64,000 nucleotides of DNA, from the NCBI GenBank assembly GCA_024195265.1, contig JAJLRJ010000006.1:14691639-14755638 (forward strand), written 5' to 3'. The notes under the pieces were generated by a model. It was given only the letters and a program-made list of their open reading frames with translations, was not told the origin of the DNA and did no database searches. Source of the DNA: Dendrophyllia cribrosa. Lineage: Eukaryota > Cnidaria > Anthozoa > Scleractinia > Dendrophylliidae. Both the position numbers and the translations under genes were made by a program. This document shows, piece after piece, positions 11,421 to 22,900 of this stretch. Positions within the stretch are counted from its first letter, which is position 1, and each line of letters opens with the position of its first letter.

Positions 11421-12745
11421 GAGTTTGACTGCATTTGTGTTTAAGATTAGAGTGCATGCGTGTCACTCACTCACTCATTCACTCACTCAGCCGGCTGCAA
11501 GGCAGTCGGTCAATTCGCCTGCTTTTGATTACATAACTCCGTTTAATGGTTCATTCACCTGCTTCTCCTGCCATCAAGGTATAAAGGCATATTTGCGCAA
11601 TCCTTGATTCTAATTGTCTTATAAGTAATTATTGGGTATTGAGATTAGTCAAAACTTATAAGCATACATTAGACCACCGTCAGCTGAATGAAATACGGTA
11701 AAATCTGATCAGTTCAAAACGAGTGTGAGTTGTAGCTGTTTCACAAGATATACACAGCAATCGGGGTTAGCAACTAAAAACTTGCATGGAAAGGCCATGC
11801 AGTAATTATTCAATTCAGAACAAAACTGGCTGAGGTAATTCCAATTCGCTTACACGGCGAGAATGGTATATACCAATTTTGCACTTACAACAGTTCGGCG
11901 AACACTGATATGCAATCCATCATGACATGCCGAGCAAGTCATGAGATTAATGCCTGGCTTTTCGGCCTTTACCTTTCGCTATTCTAGAGATATTCTTAAT
12001 TTTTCTATACGGAATATTTGCTGCAATGTTTTTGGTAATGCTTTAAACACATCATGTGACGGGCCAACAAGCACTTTGTGTTGCGTCATAATATAAGTTA
12101 TTCCATTCCTCCATTTCCATTCCGGCCGGTCCATTCTATCTAGTAAATTAAAAGGCGCAAACAAATGCAATAAACGTGGAATTGATCGCGATTAAATAAG
12201 CTTTTGGAGGCGAGCGAGTTGGGTTGCGCTAAAAGCGAAAGATAGTGTACGTTTAGTTTCTACTGAGTACCTAAAAAAAGATACAGAGCACGGAAAGTAT
12301 GCGCACCTAGGAGTAGTCGTATATGCCACATCGACAGCTGGGATTGGCCGAAGATTATTTTAATTTTGTCAACCCTACAATGTAAAATTTTGAATAAAAT
12401 CGTGCAGGCTACCACTTTTGAAGCTAAACATCGCATGAACTTGGTCTGTCCGTCTGTCAACGGTTTCCACGCTGGCTGTAGCCGGAAAAAGTGAGTAGAA
12501 CTCGATCCACGTGTGTGCCGAACACATAGATGTACAACTTGAACTCTTAGGTCACTGCCCGCAATGCTAACAGTCACCCTACTTTTCACCTAGGCACGAG
12601 TGCCAAACATCAAAATTCAAGAAAAATGCTAAATTTAATTTTGTAAATTATTGAAATACTTTAATTTGAACGGTCACACCATAGGATTTCGTCGATATTC
12701 TCAAAAGTTAGAACTACACTACATGTCTCCATATTAATTGACTCT
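11421..12745. other. No gene seen
   Basis: Contains a short (CACT)n stretch near 11463-11490. No domain, TIR or LINE tail recognised. Confidence 0.5.
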
Positions 12746-12930
12746 GTACTCAGTGGGAATAAAAGGCGGTGAGGCTTAGCTGAGTTATCGGTTTCACTGA
12801 CTTGGTTCCATCAAAGACAATATCTGAGATTGTGCAATAAACATACATACGTTTTAAAACACAACTGTAACAACTTACCAACTTGAGGTTTAAGAGTGGA
12901 AGTTGTTACTTTAGAGCACTCTTCGAGATG

Positions 12931-13072
12931 GTTACAGCCAACGCGATGTCAGAGCTACAAAGGACGTTACAACATCATGACATGTTTTCAGTGTTTGGTG
13001 TACAGTCAATGACGCACATTCTTTGTGAAGCATGGACAAAGGAGGATATTACCATCTTCCCGGCATGCACTG
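12931..13072 (+). CDS. Possible orphan coding exon (low confidence)
   Basis: An ATG at 12931 opens a 47-codon stretch (MVTANAMSELQRTLQ ... EDITIFPACT) that runs exactly into a consensus donor, GTAAGT, at 13073. A TATA-like ATAAAAG lies at about 12760. No homologous family comes to mind and no partner exon was found downstream, so this may be chance or a decayed transposon gene. Confidence 0.2.
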
Positions 13073-13075
13073 TAA

Positions 13076-14200
13076 GTAAACTATATTATCAAACGGCGGC
13101 GACCCGCAAACAGCTCATTTTACACAGACGCCGTTGAGGTTGGAGGTCAGATCAGTTGGTCGTGGCGGAAACCTTTCAAAAGAAATCTACGTTAACCTAT
13201 TCATTCTATTCACCTTTACAGAATATTTTCCATTTCGGGCTATGTTTACAGTTTGCTTTAAGGCCGCCAAACTTCCCAGAAGGGCCGAAACCCGTGATTA
13301 GCGTCGAGTGGTAGACGCTCGAAATCTCTTCACAGATTCATGAATCAATAAACCGTCTCGCCATTTCAAAACGGCAATGCCGGCTTATATCCGTATATTT
13401 GCTTGCTTTGACTTATTGAATCTAACACTGGTGAACAGAGCCGGGGAAATAATTCCCGCTAATAAAAAAATATAAAACAACAGCTACTCAGCTCAACCAC
13501 GGCTCAGCACGCGACTGACCTGCTGTGTTTGTTTGCGGTTATGTTATTTTTAGTTCAAAATCGATCTTCGCTTTTCTCGCTATTTTCTGACTTTTCTATG
13601 GTACGAACACTAATCATTCAGCTTCATTTCATCTTATATTTTGCTGTGACCAAAATAAAATTAGAATTGATCGGTCCACAAATGCAAATAGATCTTCTCT
13701 CAAACGACACTCCACTTGGAGCTTGCCGGATGTAGTCACTTTCAATTCAACGCCAATAAAAACAAACAGCCGCCGAAATATATCACTTTCAACTTTAAAT
13801 TTTTGGGGTGAAATCGTGGAGTCAATTGGAGTCAAATAGGTTTTCGAGAAAGTTTATACCTTAAATGACTGGAATTGGGTATTATTTGGCTTTTGACTCG
13901 CCTTTTTTGAATCGATCCAACCAATTTAAAATATGCATTACCGATGACTACAAACAGACATGGACGACAACAGTCAAACTATACCACGACAATTTTTTTC
14001 AACGGGTCCACTCCACCATAAGAAAAACATTTCCTGGCACATTATTAATAGAGGAATAAGGTTCACATTGTTTTCTTTCCATCCCTTCACATTAAAGCGA
14101 GGAAATCCACGTACAACTTTGTCTAAAATACGTGCGTTCTTCGGTTTCACCGGAAGTCGATCACCCGAATTTTACCCAAAGCACACTGGGAAGACGGTAA
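13076..14200. other. No gene seen
   Basis: Short overlapping frames only. No repeat structure detected. Confidence 0.5.
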
Positions 14201-14202
14201 TA

Positions 14203-14674
14203 CAGTGGAACCCCGTTAATACGGTCACCAACGGGCCATGAACATTTGGCCGTATTAACGGGGTGGCCGTATTAACGGGGTAGGGTCAAATTTCATGACT
14301 GGTCTATGTTTCTTTTTCATGACAGGAAAGTAAATTGCTGTTTGATTACGTTAACGACAGAGGTCAATGACATGACAAGTTACAGGCGTTGTGAATAAAT
14401 ACAGTATTGTTTCTCAAGTACTGTACAGTATTTGTTTTGTTTGGTCAATAATTAATGCGTATTTGGTTCGAGTGGCCGTATTAACGGGGTAAAATTATAA
14501 ATGATTATATAGGTTGGGATTTCAGAATGTGGCCGTTGGCCGTATTAACGGGGTGGCCGCATCAACGGGGTTTTATTATAAGAAAATGTATGGGCGTTTC
14601 GCCGGGACAAAAAAAGTTACCGTAATAACGAGGTGACCGTATTAACGAGGTGACCGTAAGGCGGGGTTCCACTG
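14203..14674. mobile_element. Tc1/mariner-type MITE, 472 bp, TA target duplication
   Basis: Ends CAGTGGAACCCC and GGGGTTCCACTG are inverse complements flanked by TA on both sides (14201-14202, 14675-14676). The interior has at least six copies of CCGTATTAACGGGGT in tandem or inverted order. No transposase ORF. Confidence 0.8.
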
Positions 14675-15018
14675 TATCCTTCTTTAGCATGGACAAAAGA
14701 AATATTCTCATTTTCTTTTTTATCTAAACAACTAGATTGTGCATGAATTCGAATACAACAAAAGGGGCACATGAAATCAACGCGACAACAAAAGATCTTT
14801 CATAACCTTTAAAATGGTCTTCCTCAGTGTATTTTACCACAATGATCTTTTCACTCTTAAAACTTCATACAGTTTTCACTTTATTTTGTGGTTAATGAAA
14901 AAGTAACAGCTCCAAGCGAAAAGGCAAAGTGCTCGAATTAGCTTTCATTGATTGGTTGCACTTCTGTTTATCCCGTAAAAAGAAAAAATATTACAGGGAA
15001 AACATCTGGATGTGAATA

Positions 15019-15649
15019 CAGTCGAACCTCTCCTCACGGACACCTCTCTAATACGGACAGTTTCCTATGTACCGACAAAATTCTCATATATTTCCTCTAA
15101 AAAAAACCTCTATAATACGGACCCTCTCTAAAACGGACAACGGACACTAAATCTCGGCCCTAGGGAGCAAGTTCATACAAATTTAACCTCTTTATCAGTT
15201 GTTTATTACGGACACTCCAGGGACCAGGTGTCGATAATTTGCGGTATGTATCACTTCCTGTCGGCGGTTACACAAACATTGACACTTTATCATTCAGCGA
15301 TACCAGTACCCAGAACATGTCAAAATGTTAGTTTTCAAAACTCACATTTACAATGCAAATACAATACAGTGTAATCGAAAATACTGTGGCAATAGCCAAT
15401 TCAATATTCTGTAACAATTTAAAACAGTTGGAAACGAAAGGCGTAATTCAGATTGTTCCATTGTCCATTCAATGAATAGCATCATTGACCATCATTCGTA
15501 TAGTGACTTTTAATAGTTACAAAACACTCTAAACTGTCAGTGGAGACTTAAAAGTTACGTCATCATAGTGACCTCTCTAATACGGACACCTCTCTAATAC
15601 GGACACTTCCCTCTGTCCCTACGGTGTCCGTATTAGAGAGGTTCGACTG
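15019..15649. mobile_element. Tc1/mariner-type MITE, 631 bp, TA target duplication
   Basis: Ends CAGTCGAACCTCTC and GAGAGGTTCGACTG, flanked by TA (15017-15018, 15650-15651). Subterminal CTCTAATACGGACA is repeated near both ends. Non-autonomous; related in style to the 14.2-kb element. Confidence 0.8.
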
Positions 15650-15930
15650 TAGTTATGAAAAATAGAATATTCCATTGACGTCATACATGTATAAAGCCCT
15701 ATGGATGTACCATATTTAGCATATACCCCGGGCATTTGAATTGAGCTTGTTTCTCTATTTATGACGTCGTATCCCGTCGTCATAGCAACCGATTCTTAAC
15801 AAAACGTTGCCAAAGTTTGTCTTACGGATAATTGGACAACTACTGAAGACGGCAGGTGCTGACAATAAATGCTCTTGAAAATATCGGAGAAAAAAAAATT
15901 AAGTGTGGGGATTTAGTATCCAGCCCTATG
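15650..15930. repeat. Diverged fragment of the 2.0-5.3 kb element arm
   Basis: ATGACGTCGTATCCCG, ATAGCAACCGATT and TGCTCTTGAAAATATCGGAG follow the same order as in the arms at 4840-4985 and 2340-2480 (inverse). Confidence 0.5.
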
Positions 15931-16039
15931 ATCCTGTAAGTTAAAAGGCACTCTATAACTTTGCCCATCCTGAATGTGGGATAAAAAAGGGGAAACCTGC
16001 GAACTTAGTGTGTTGTTTTCCCGAAAACTGTAGCCTGCC

Positions 16040-16072
16040 TAGAGAGGGGAGGGGAGGGGAGAGGGGAGGCGA
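16040..16072. repeat. GGGGA-rich tract
   Basis: Purine tract of repeated GAGGGGAGGGGAG; a possible G-quadruplex on the plus strand. The rest of 15931-16719 shows no gene. Confidence 0.6.
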
Positions 16073-16319
16073 TGTGTGCAGGAGGATTCAGTGCAGGACA
16101 GGTTGTGAAGGACAGGATGTAAAGGTGTCCCTGCCCGCCATTTTGCGGGCTGGTTACGCAGAGTGTTCACCATAAAAAAACTTCCATTGAACTTTCCGTT
16201 ATCTGTCGTTTTTCTACTACTGTAATTTTATACGACAATACAAGCCACAAGCAGGGGAACGAAATATTTTATTATGGGTATGAACTGTTCAACAGCACTG
16301 TTAAACACTCAATTGGTAT

Positions 16320-16325
16320 TTTATT
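16320..16325 (-). other. Candidate polyadenylation signal of the dioxygenase gene
   Basis: AATAAA on the minus strand about 405 nt downstream of the stop codon. It is a plausible 3' end, but the hexamer is common in AT-rich DNA and no cleavage site can be seen. Confidence 0.2.
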
Positions 16326-16729
16326 GCACCCTTTACTTTGTCACTGCAGAGTAAAGTGATCTTGTTAAAATTCGTTGGATTGTTTGATTATTCTCGATAG
16401 CTAACTTATCTTGGCCTCAAAATTATGTAGTATCGCTGCTCTTAATAAACCTTTTATATCAATTGGGTAACGTAACCTACATTCTAAAACATACATGTAA
16501 AAAAGCTGGCAATTTGAAGCAACGTTTTTATCAGAAATACAAACTGAGAGCATCTAACATTTGGCTAGCATGTAAATTTTAAAGTTTAAATATTCAAATT
16601 GGGGATTTTTATATAGCCGTTTAAAATATTATCCGCCGGAGATATTTGAACTCTTACATTCTGTAAATTGTTAACTTTTTCAAAAAGTTTCTTTGCACTG
16701 CTCGGGAAATGAGCAAGGGCGGTTTAACA

Positions 16730-16912
16730 TTAATATTTATAAGCTGCCCCTTGCTTGCTTTTAATCCAGTCACCCGATGTGATCGGAGGATATTTGTTGG
16801 AGCCATCCACACACGTGATAACAGCATCTGCATCTGCATCAAGAAAGAATGCCGCCGAGCGTCGCGGAACACGACGCTTGATTTCCACTTCAGGTATCAG
16901 CACACGATGAAC
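16730..16912 (-). CDS. Dioxygenase exon 7 (residues 268-327 and stop)
   Basis: The acceptor TTGCAG ends at 16913. The exon opens VHRVLIPE, supplying the distal iron ligand H269, then PRRSAAFF with R284-x-S286, and ends GAAYKY followed by TAA at 16732-16730. The ending matches the C-terminus usual for this family. Confidence 0.9.
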   Translation of the reverse strand, partial: VHRVLIPEVEIKRRVPRRSAAFFLDADADAVITCVDGSNKYPPITSGDWIKSKQGAAYKY

Positions 16913-19900
16913 CTGCAAGAATTAGAAAAGTTGGCAAGGTGGATAATTAATGGCAGTTTTGTTGCTGCGCTTTTCAATAGCACGCGAACTCTGAAGTTCA
17001 AAATAGCGTTCCGCCTAGGTGACGTCATATTTGGCAGCATTGCATTGTGGGATCGAAATGCGGACAAATATTTCAAAATGGCTGCCTCGGAAATACCAGT
17101 TTTTGCGATTCCTGTACATGTTGAGGATAATTGTCGAGTTGTACCCAAGAACAGTGCTTCGTAGCACCTGCTTTTTTCGTAGCTTCCTGCATAGTTCTTC
17201 AATGTTTGTACGCATTTGAATCCCATGATGCTGCGCGAGTTTTCTATTTTTAGAATCTGGGCGGAACGCCATTACACTAACAGACATCTCAAGAAACAAA
17301 GATGCTTTATGCAGAATGGTCAAAAGGTCGTGTTTGTGGGTCGTGATTGGTGGAGTTTGATCAGCTGATAGCGCAAAACGAAAAGCCGGGAGAGAAGCCT
17401 AGCCCAGGGGAAACTGGGGAGAGGGGAAGGCGGCTCGATTCTCTCGCGATCTTCTTTCTTTTTACGGCCTTTCCACAGGGCACCCAAACACTTTGTTACC
17501 TATAACATAATCATTTAGCTAAAAATATTGTTATTTACCTGTTTTCCTGTGTCTTTTTGAGTCGTTTTAAAAAAGCGTTTGGGTCCCCTGTGGCCTTTCT
17601 TTTTGTCTTATTCCCAACCAGAAGGCCTGTTTACACGCTAGATTTCGATCCATTTTGCCAGTTTTAGATTGCATGAATCCAATGTTTGTCGCCATAATTA
17701 TGAATGAAGGCAGCGTAAAACGTTAACCCCGGTTGCGCTTTGAACTTCAGTTCAGAGTTCGCGTGTTATTGAAAAGCACACCAACAATACCAAGTTAAAG
17801 CTTTGAATACGTGTGAGCTATCTTATTTTATTACGTAGACGAAGAAATTCAAATTGAAAAGGACGTGTTAGCATTTTTCATGTTGCGACTCCTGCATAAA
17901 ACTGCAACTCACTGAATTTCGCATGGATCTGCAAACACACAAGCAGTCCGTCACACTATCAGTATGGCTGCGCTGGTGAAAGTGCAGCCACACAAATCAG
18001 TCAGGTCAGTGAGGGTAAGGGGAAGCCTTGAAAGCTACAGGTGACATGACTGCTTGGTATGCAAATATTTTTTAGACTTGTTATGAAATCTGCGAGATAA
18101 ATAGACCATTTCGAAAAAGAGTGGAAAGCTGAGGAGAGTGGCCGCGCATTTGACTATGGAACGTTTTTTTTATAACAAGAAAAAAAAAACTTCCATCACG
18201 AACTTGACACACCGCAAGGTTTGGTGTCTTTTCGATCCCACAGTCCAATGCGTAACCATTCTCGCCCTAGGCTGAAAATGGAAAACGAGGCATAAAGCAC
18301 TCAAGTGGGTGAGATTGCCAGGAATGAAGAGATCGCGCCTGGTTCACACTAGCGACATAACGACATAAGAACAGGGACATAATGACATCAAGAAAAGATC
18401 ATTGTTTTCCCTATGTCGTTTTGTCTATGTTGTAGTTAATTTTTTATCTCAGGTAATTTTTACTTTTCCATTGTTTTTGGATATGGTAATATATGCTAAT
18501 GATTTTGAAACAAAGGAAAAACAAAAATTACCTGAAATAAAAAATTAACTACAACATCTACATAGACATAAAGGCCCGGCCAAACGAACGCAACATCTTG
18601 CAACATTGTTGTGCGCAACGTGTTACACGCGTTTGGCCACCCTGTTGCAACATGTTGGATAGTGTTGGATCAAGTTTGAAAACGGTCAAATTTGATCCAA
18701 CACCATCCAACATGTTGCAACAGGGTGGCCAAACGCGTGTTAACACGTTGCGCGCAACAATGTTGCAAGATGTTGCGTTGAAATGTTGCGTTCGTTTGGC
18801 CGGGCCTTAACGACAGAGGGAAAACTGATCTTAGTTACTATCTTCCTTATTGTGTCGTTATGTTGTCTTGTTCACACTGGTGACATGAACATGGATATAA
18901 GTTATGTTTTGTGTTTGCGTGACCTCGCCGTTATGTCGCTAGTGTAAGCCCTAAGAGTGATCAGCATCAAATTTCTCCTTGTAATATCATTGCCTTATCA
19001 ATCAAAAAGGTCATGAGAATTAAGGAAATGATCACTCAAGATAAATTATCTTGATATCTAACCAATTTCTCCCCACTACTTCTATAAAAAATGTATAGGG
19101 ACAAGAAAAGAGAATTGAAATTTTGATATAAGGGCTTAAAGGGTTGAAGGATGATGGTAATGGTAATAATGGTTACGATTTCAATTATTTATTATTTGAC
19201 AACATACAGTAGACTTTAATTTGTCCGACGTCCATCTTTGCATCATGTCGCCAATATTGACCACTATTGTTCCTTTCATGGGTGTAGCGGGTACAAATTC
19301 TCCATCGACATTGGTAACCTAGAACAAAGCAAGAAGCACCGCACTTAATGTATTGCCTTAAAACCCATACAAAAACTTCATGTTACCTTGAGAAAGACGC
19401 AATGTCCGGTTCATTATGACATGCGTCCTGTATACTGCTATGCTAGGATCAGCAATGTCGAAAGCGTCATGCGAGGTGATAAATAAATAAATATGGTAAA
19501 TGTTAAGCTTGGTAATGAAATGAGAAAGATGTAGTGTCCATCATGGGTCCCCGACAAGAATCGAACCGGATCATCTGGGCCGGCTTGTTCGAAAGCCGAT
19601 TAACACTAACCCAGGATTAAAAGTCGATCAAGGGTTTGATTTCTCTTGTATAAAAGTGTTTTCAGTGCTTTTGTTTCGTGGAGTTTAAGGTTTTAGTCGA
19701 TGTCAAAACTGGAGGACAGAAAATATAAACAGAAAACCTCACTGAAAAGTTAAAAAACTGAAACCAAAATCCACGCTAATCCTGGATTAGCTTAATCGTG
19801 CTTTGAACAACCCGGCCCTGTACTATAAGTAGTCTCGGCCGGGTGTCGACCGATATATTGATCGATTTATCGGTCGACACTCGGCCGACATATCGGCCGA

Positions 19901-22900
19901 TAGTCGGTCGATAGTCGGACGACAGTCGGTCGATATGTTGGTCGAGATGTATGTCAGCCGATATAGTTTTCAGTTCACCGATACTACTTCACCGATACGT
20001 CACCGATACTTCACCGACACTTTACCGATACTTCACCGAGTATCGGTCGACTATTGGTCGGTAAAAATTCTACGGATAACAATATTTTTTCACTCTGCTG
20101 ACGGTTAAATCACGGTGAAGTCAACAGTTGAAAGTATTCGCCCGACTTATAATGGTAATAGGACTTTAAGTCATTACCAAAATCTTGATAATCACAAGTA
20201 CGGATTGCAGACCGAATTGGACGACACGAATTCCTGTTACGTAATAGATCAACAACGAGTGCGAGGGTTTCATCAGGGGATCCAAACACCGAGAAACAGA
20301 TGAAAGCACGAGGCCGCTTCGGCCGAGTGCTTTTATTGTTTTAAGGTGTTTGCGGATACCCTGATAAAACCCGAAGGACGAGTTTTTGATCTGGCTTCTC
20401 AAATGAAACTGAATACATAATTATTAGTCACATGCATAATTTTATTAAACTTGTTGTATTTCGCCATTTGGTATGAGACCATGTGCGAAGCAGAAGCGTC
20501 TCGGTTTAGGGAGGCCAAAACGGTTGTCGAAGAAGAAGATCTAGTCGATAAAGCTATTCCCCCGTCAACGAAATATAAAAAACAAATGGGCAACATCCAT
20601 TTTCTACGAATGGCAAACTACTCGGACGGTTCAAATTCCCGTTCTCTGAGATTCGGGAGGAATGTTTAAGGACTATGATTTACACAAGATTATGTCACTT
20701 TCTACTCGTATTGAAGAAATGGACGTATTGAAGTGGCCAAAAAGTCGGGAGAGAGATATCCACCGAAGACTGTTAATGGCATAATATGCGGTATCCGACG
20801 CTTTCTAGAACAGAAAAAGCTGCTGAAGCATTAAATCCTCTTGATAATGGCGACCGAAGGTGAGAAAAATGGTCAATTTTTTTTTTAAATTAAAACGTCG
20901 ATGTCATGTTGAAGTTTCAGTTATAATACTCAGATTATTGTTTTGAAGGTTTACTCTGTTTCACCGAGCATTGCACGCGGAATCGAAAGAAGGCACACGA
21001 GCTAGAGGGCTTACATTTGATGACCAAGAAAGGAATGTAAGGTTTCGAATGTAATTATACAGCTATTTCAATTTAGGTTGTCGGATGATAGCTTCAAGCG
21101 TATGTAACGAGACCGCAAGGTACCTTGTGATTTTTATGAATACGATAAGTTGACGAAAGCAAATTAAAATGCCTCGTCCATACAGTGAAGGCAAACATTT
21201 ATGGTGCTAACATCCACCTCACTCATCGCACTAACAAGCGCAAAAACCGCGAACTTAAGCTACAGTGTAAGACCAATTTACAACTACCCATAGTAACTTG
21301 CGGTCTCGTTGCGTACGCTTGAAGTTCTCATCCGACAACCTAAATTGAAAAAGCTGTATAATTGAGTGGAATAACATGTATTGTTACAAAACTCATTTAT
21401 ATGCAAGTGTTTGATTTGAGATCAAACACGGTTTTGAACTGTCGACCGACTATCGGCCGACACATCGGCCGATAGTTGGCCGAGACTGCCTATAGACGTA
21501 TAGATGATCCATCGAACCCACTGATCTTCCGCACACCGGTCGGATGCACTAACCACTGAGCTACGAGAGAGGTGTGGCGAGATAGGTCATACATGTGTAC
21601 TGGGTTCATGACATTATCAACATTACATTTTTTCTCATTTCATTTACCATCTTTCTTTATTCATGTTATCTTGTACATAATACCCTTTTCCTTACCTCAA
21701 GTCCACCAACATCATCCTGGATCAGCAGTGTAATTGCACCATAATCTGTATGCTCGCCACAGCGAATCTGACCTGCCTTGACTTTACTGATGTCAGGTAT
21801 CGTAGGGTAGCAATTATATCTTAACTGAGTTCTTCCTTGTGAAGTACCCATCTTTTGAAAGGCATAGTTAAATACATCATGTTTCTGTTCAAAAAAATAA
21901 TCACAGCACTTCAATGTACAGATCACAATATCAAGATATACTTGGCAAACTTAAGGTAAACTAACACCTTGGGTCTCTAAGTCTAACTTAAACCGTGGTT
22001 TAAGACGATTAATGGGCCTCCGCATTCATTTATAAGTGGCCGGGTCATTTTAAGAAGATAATGTTTTTCTTGCCTGTGATATGTCTTCTAGACACTGTTA
22101 ACGATAAATAATTTAAAAGTGTTAGGGTTGACCGCAGATTTGTAAGAAAACACGTTAGGCCAATTATTTCAACGAAGTCTAACTTAATGGACCTCCACAT
22201 TTGTTTCCAACAAATTGATCAGTTTAGTAGATTAATGTATTTCTGGTCTGTGCAATATGCCTTCTTCACACTGTTTAAAGCAAACAACGTTTAAATATCA
22301 AGGCTGGTGAAATTGAAATTGGTTTAAACCGCCGGTTTATTTTGTTAAACACCGTCTAAACTTCATTTAACTTAAACGGCCAGCTCGTTGTGTCTAAACT
22401 TTGTTTAAATAACCAGCCCGTTGGCTTTTCATGTAATGAACAGATCATCATGGATTTTTATGGCCAAATGCCCTGCCACAGTGAAATGAAATATATTTAA
22501 TGATGAAAGATTTAGTTTCACGAAAATTGCGCTTACCAATTGAAGACCAACAGCCATGACAGAGAGCACCCTTAAAGCAAGCTGTGATAAGCACCGATAA
22601 GTAGATGTCACATTACTTTGGAAGTTTGGCACTTCAGCATTAGGCCAGTTCTGTAACAAAGCAGCATTGATTAGGATATGAAGTGATACTCAAAGAAAAC
22701 AGATTAAACTGACTGATAAAAAAGACAGAATTCTTTGAAAAAAAAAACAATGCCTGTAACAAGGCAGTGTATGTAACAAGGCAGTTTAATTTATATTTAT
22801 AATAAAAAAAAATGCAGCGTATATTTAACTATTATAGCGCAAAAGCGCGCGTGATATCGCCTAATTCGTAGCCGACGAGGCCGTAGGCCGAGTCGGCTAA

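Larger units (their letters stand above)
18340..18951. mobile_element. MITE with CACTAGCGACATAACG ends, host of two other MITEs
   Basis: CACTAGCGACATAACG at about 18347 is matched by CGTTATGTCGCTAGTG ending at 18944. Further GACATAA motifs lie near the left end. Two unrelated palindromic MITEs are nested inside. Located in intron 6. Confidence 0.65.
19831..21487 (+). mobile_element. 1.66-kb element with GTCGGCCGATA-rich inverted ends, in intron 5
   Basis: Left end AGTCTCGGCC and right end GGCCGAGACT, each followed inward by repeated degenerate units such as ATCGGTCGAC and ATCGGCCGATA. It carries a decayed DUF3504-type ORF and a nested MITE. The element lies antisense within the dioxygenase intron. 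Confidence 0.65.

Noticed and set aside
16709..17164. 151-codon plus-strand open frame
   Set aside because: Antisense of dioxygenase exon 7 and of the adjacent intronic TIR element; no domain.
20258..20300. CTGATGA-type motif (minus strand) as another hammerhead
   Set aside because: No stem II and no GAAA at the right distance.
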